This document shows, piece after piece, positions 6,141-6,932 of a DNA stretch of 6,932 bases. The notes under the pieces were generated by a model. That model did no database searches, was not told where the DNA came from, and saw nothing but the letters and a program-made list of their open reading frames with translations. The stretch is from NCBI GenBank assembly GCA_964505555.1, contig CAZDIO010000005.1:1-6932 (forward strand), read 5' to 3'. The stretch is from CAZDIO01 sp964505555. Its GTDB lineage: Bacteria > Bdellovibrionota_C > UBA2361 > SZUA-149 > CAZDIO01. A program made the position numbers and the translations under genes. Each line of letters begins with the position of its first letter. Position 1 is the stretch's first letter.

Positions 6141-6288
6141 TTTTTATTGAACCACACAGAGGCAGGGGCACAGAGTAAGAAAGGATAGAGTAAAGGGGTT
6201 TTATTGATCTTCTCTGTGGATCTTCTCTGTGGCTCTGTGCCTCTGTGCCTCTGTGGTTCAATAAAAAATTCATTAACTTAATGGTCGT
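6141..6288. repeat. CACAGAG-type hairpin element 3
   Basis: The outer stem is perfect over 15 bp: TTTTTATTGAACCAC (6141-6155) pairs with 6253-6267. Inside it the left arm (ACAGAGGCAGGGGCACAGAG) is degenerate, whereas the right arm is a regular array: a 13-nt tandem duplicate GATCTTCTCTGTG (6206-6218, 6219-6231) followed by CTCTGTG units every 8 bases up to 6256. Positions 6241-6288 match element 1 (3072-3119) at 43 of 48 bases, including the TTAACTTAATGG tail. It fills most of the tatD-nuoB gap. No terminator-like T-run follows. Confidence 0.87.
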
Positions 6289-6304
6289 AACCCCTACCTT
6301 GCCT

Positions 6305-6310
6305 TATAAT
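6305..6310 (+). promoter_or_regulatory. Possible -10 box for nuoB
   Basis: A perfect TATAAT hexamer lies 43 bp before the nuoB ATG, predicting a start near 6317 and a leader of about 37 nt. The bases at the -35 position (around 6282-6287) fall in the tail of hairpin element 3 and match TTGACA poorly, so support rests on the -10 alone. Confidence 0.35.
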
Positions 6311-6353
6311 TCTCACCCTTCCCAATGCAAAAAAGAAAAGCTAGAATACCTCC

Positions 6354-6881
6354 ATGCTAAAGACTGAAGAGAGCTTTGTTACAACCCGGCTTGATGCTGC
6401 CATCGGATGGTGCAGAAAGTATTCATTATTTTCTTATCCCTTTGTAACCGCCTGTTGTGGAATGGAGTTTATGGCGGTCAGTTGCTCTCATTATGACACC
6501 GATCGTTTTGGTGCTGCTCTTCCCCGCTTTACTCCCCGACAGGCCGATCTCCTCTGGGTGGTAGGAACCATTAACCATAAAGTCGCGCCGGTATTAATCC
6601 GGGTCTATGAACAGATGACCGAACCGAAATGGGTCATCGCGTTTGGCGCGTGCGCATCCTCTGGTGGTTTTTATGATAACTACGCAACGGTTGCCGGGGT
6701 AGACAAACTTGTTCCTGTTGATATGTACATCCCTGGATGTCCACCCCGACCGGAAGCAGTGCTTGATGCGTTAATGAAATTGCAACGAGATATCCACCGA
6801 GCAAAACAACCATTAACAAGCGAATCTGCTACTGAGCATTTCGATATCTTAGGAAGCTACGCTCCTACCCCTGGGAAATAG
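6354..6881 (+). CDS. nuoB: NADH-quinone oxidoreductase subunit B (complex I, N2 cluster subunit)
   Basis: The 175-residue NuoB/PSST subunit of respiratory complex I. It lies at the membrane-proximal end of the peripheral arm and carries [4Fe-4S] cluster N2, the last electron carrier before quinone. The four ligands are visible as C34 and C35 (TACCGMEFMA), C100 (GACASSGG) and C129 (IPGCPPRPE); the spacings 65 and 29 equal those of E. coli NuoB. DRFGAALPRFTPRQADLL (50-67) is also typical. An in-frame TAG at 6342-6344 leaves ATG 6354 as the first start; there is no Shine-Dalgarno. The genes that usually flank it (nuoA upstream, nuoC downstream) are missing: tatD precedes it, and a dispersed repeat begins 27 bases after the stop. 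It may be an extra or relocated copy. Related hydrogenase small subunits are less likely given the close match to NuoB. Confidence 0.95.
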   Translation: MLKTEESFVTTRLDAAIGWCRKYSLFSYPFVTACCGMEFMAVSCSHYDTDRFGAALPRFTPRQADLLWVVGTINHKVAPVLIRVYEQMTEPKWVIAFGACASSGGFYDNYATVAGVDKLVPVDMYIPGCPPRPEAVLDALMKLQRDIHRAKQPLTSESATEHFDILGSYAPTPGK

Positions 6882-6908
6882 CCAAGAACCTCTAACAAAA
6901 TAACCTCT

Positions 6909-6932
6909 CCTGTCGTTGCGAGCGGAGCGAAG
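6909..6932 (+). repeat. Dispersed repeat fragment at right edge of window, inverted copy of 1-20
   Basis: CCTGTCGTTGCGAGC (6909-6923) is the exact reverse complement of 6-20, and the following GGAGCGAAG continues the same repeat type. It begins 27 bp after the nuoB stop codon. The window edge truncates it. The two copies point towards each other and enclose the whole gene block. Confidence 0.65.

Noticed and set aside
2984..6288. CRISPR array or tRNA genes in the repeat-rich spacers
   Set aside because: The repeats are inverted, not regularly spaced direct repeats with unique spacers, and no cloverleaf or T-loop signature is visible.

Overview
The window looks like a piece of a Gram-negative bacterial chromosome with mid-range GC. 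It carries seven protein genes, all on the + strand: a stand-alone response-regulator receiver protein, thymidylate kinase (tmk), DNA polymerase III delta-prime (holB), a PSP1/RicT-like protein, methionyl-tRNA synthetase (metG), a TatD-family metal-dependent hydrolase, and NADH-quinone oxidoreductase subunit B (nuoB). The block tmk-holB-PSP1-metG-tatD is a conserved housekeeping neighbourhood known from Firmicutes and from Deltaproteobacteria in the broad sense. The near-consensus sigma-54 promoter and the style of NuoB fit a deltaproteobacterium-like lineage or a related candidate group better than a Firmicute, but this is inference and no ribosomal RNA is present to settle it. Few genes have a clear Shine-Dalgarno sequence; only tmk and tatD do.

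Layout. Positions 1-275 are non-coding and hold the end of a dispersed repeat and a textbook -24/-12 promoter (161-177) facing the receiver-domain gene (276-647). After a 103-bp gap comes a tightly packed unit: tmk (751-1431) overlaps holB (1428-2462) through ATGA, and the PSP1 gene (2464-2982) follows one base later. Beyond this point the genes are separated by spacers of roughly 200 bp, and every one of these spacers (ricT-like/metG, metG/tatD, tatD/nuoB) carries a large hairpin built from CACAGAG/CTCTGTG units. nuoB (6354-6881) stands alone, and the window closes on an inverted copy of the repeat found at position 1.

How the genes relate. tmk makes dTDP for DNA synthesis, holB is a clamp-loader subunit, metG charges initiator and elongator tRNA-Met, and TatD is a nuclease/hydrolase: general replication and translation housekeeping. 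The receiver protein and nuoB are not obvious functional partners of this block.

Most notable points: (1) the PSP1 protein has aromatic residues exactly where RicT proteins have their CxxxCC iron-sulfur ligands and ends right there, next to a repeat element; (2) delta-prime has lost its four-cysteine zinc module; (3) the hairpin elements, including a 33-bp perfect inverted repeat and a pair whose loops are inverted relative to each other; (4) the sigma-54 promoter ahead of a single-domain response regulator; (5) an isolated nuoB. I see no evidence of a new multi-gene defence or metabolic system here; the unusual content is in the repeats and in the altered metal-binding sites.
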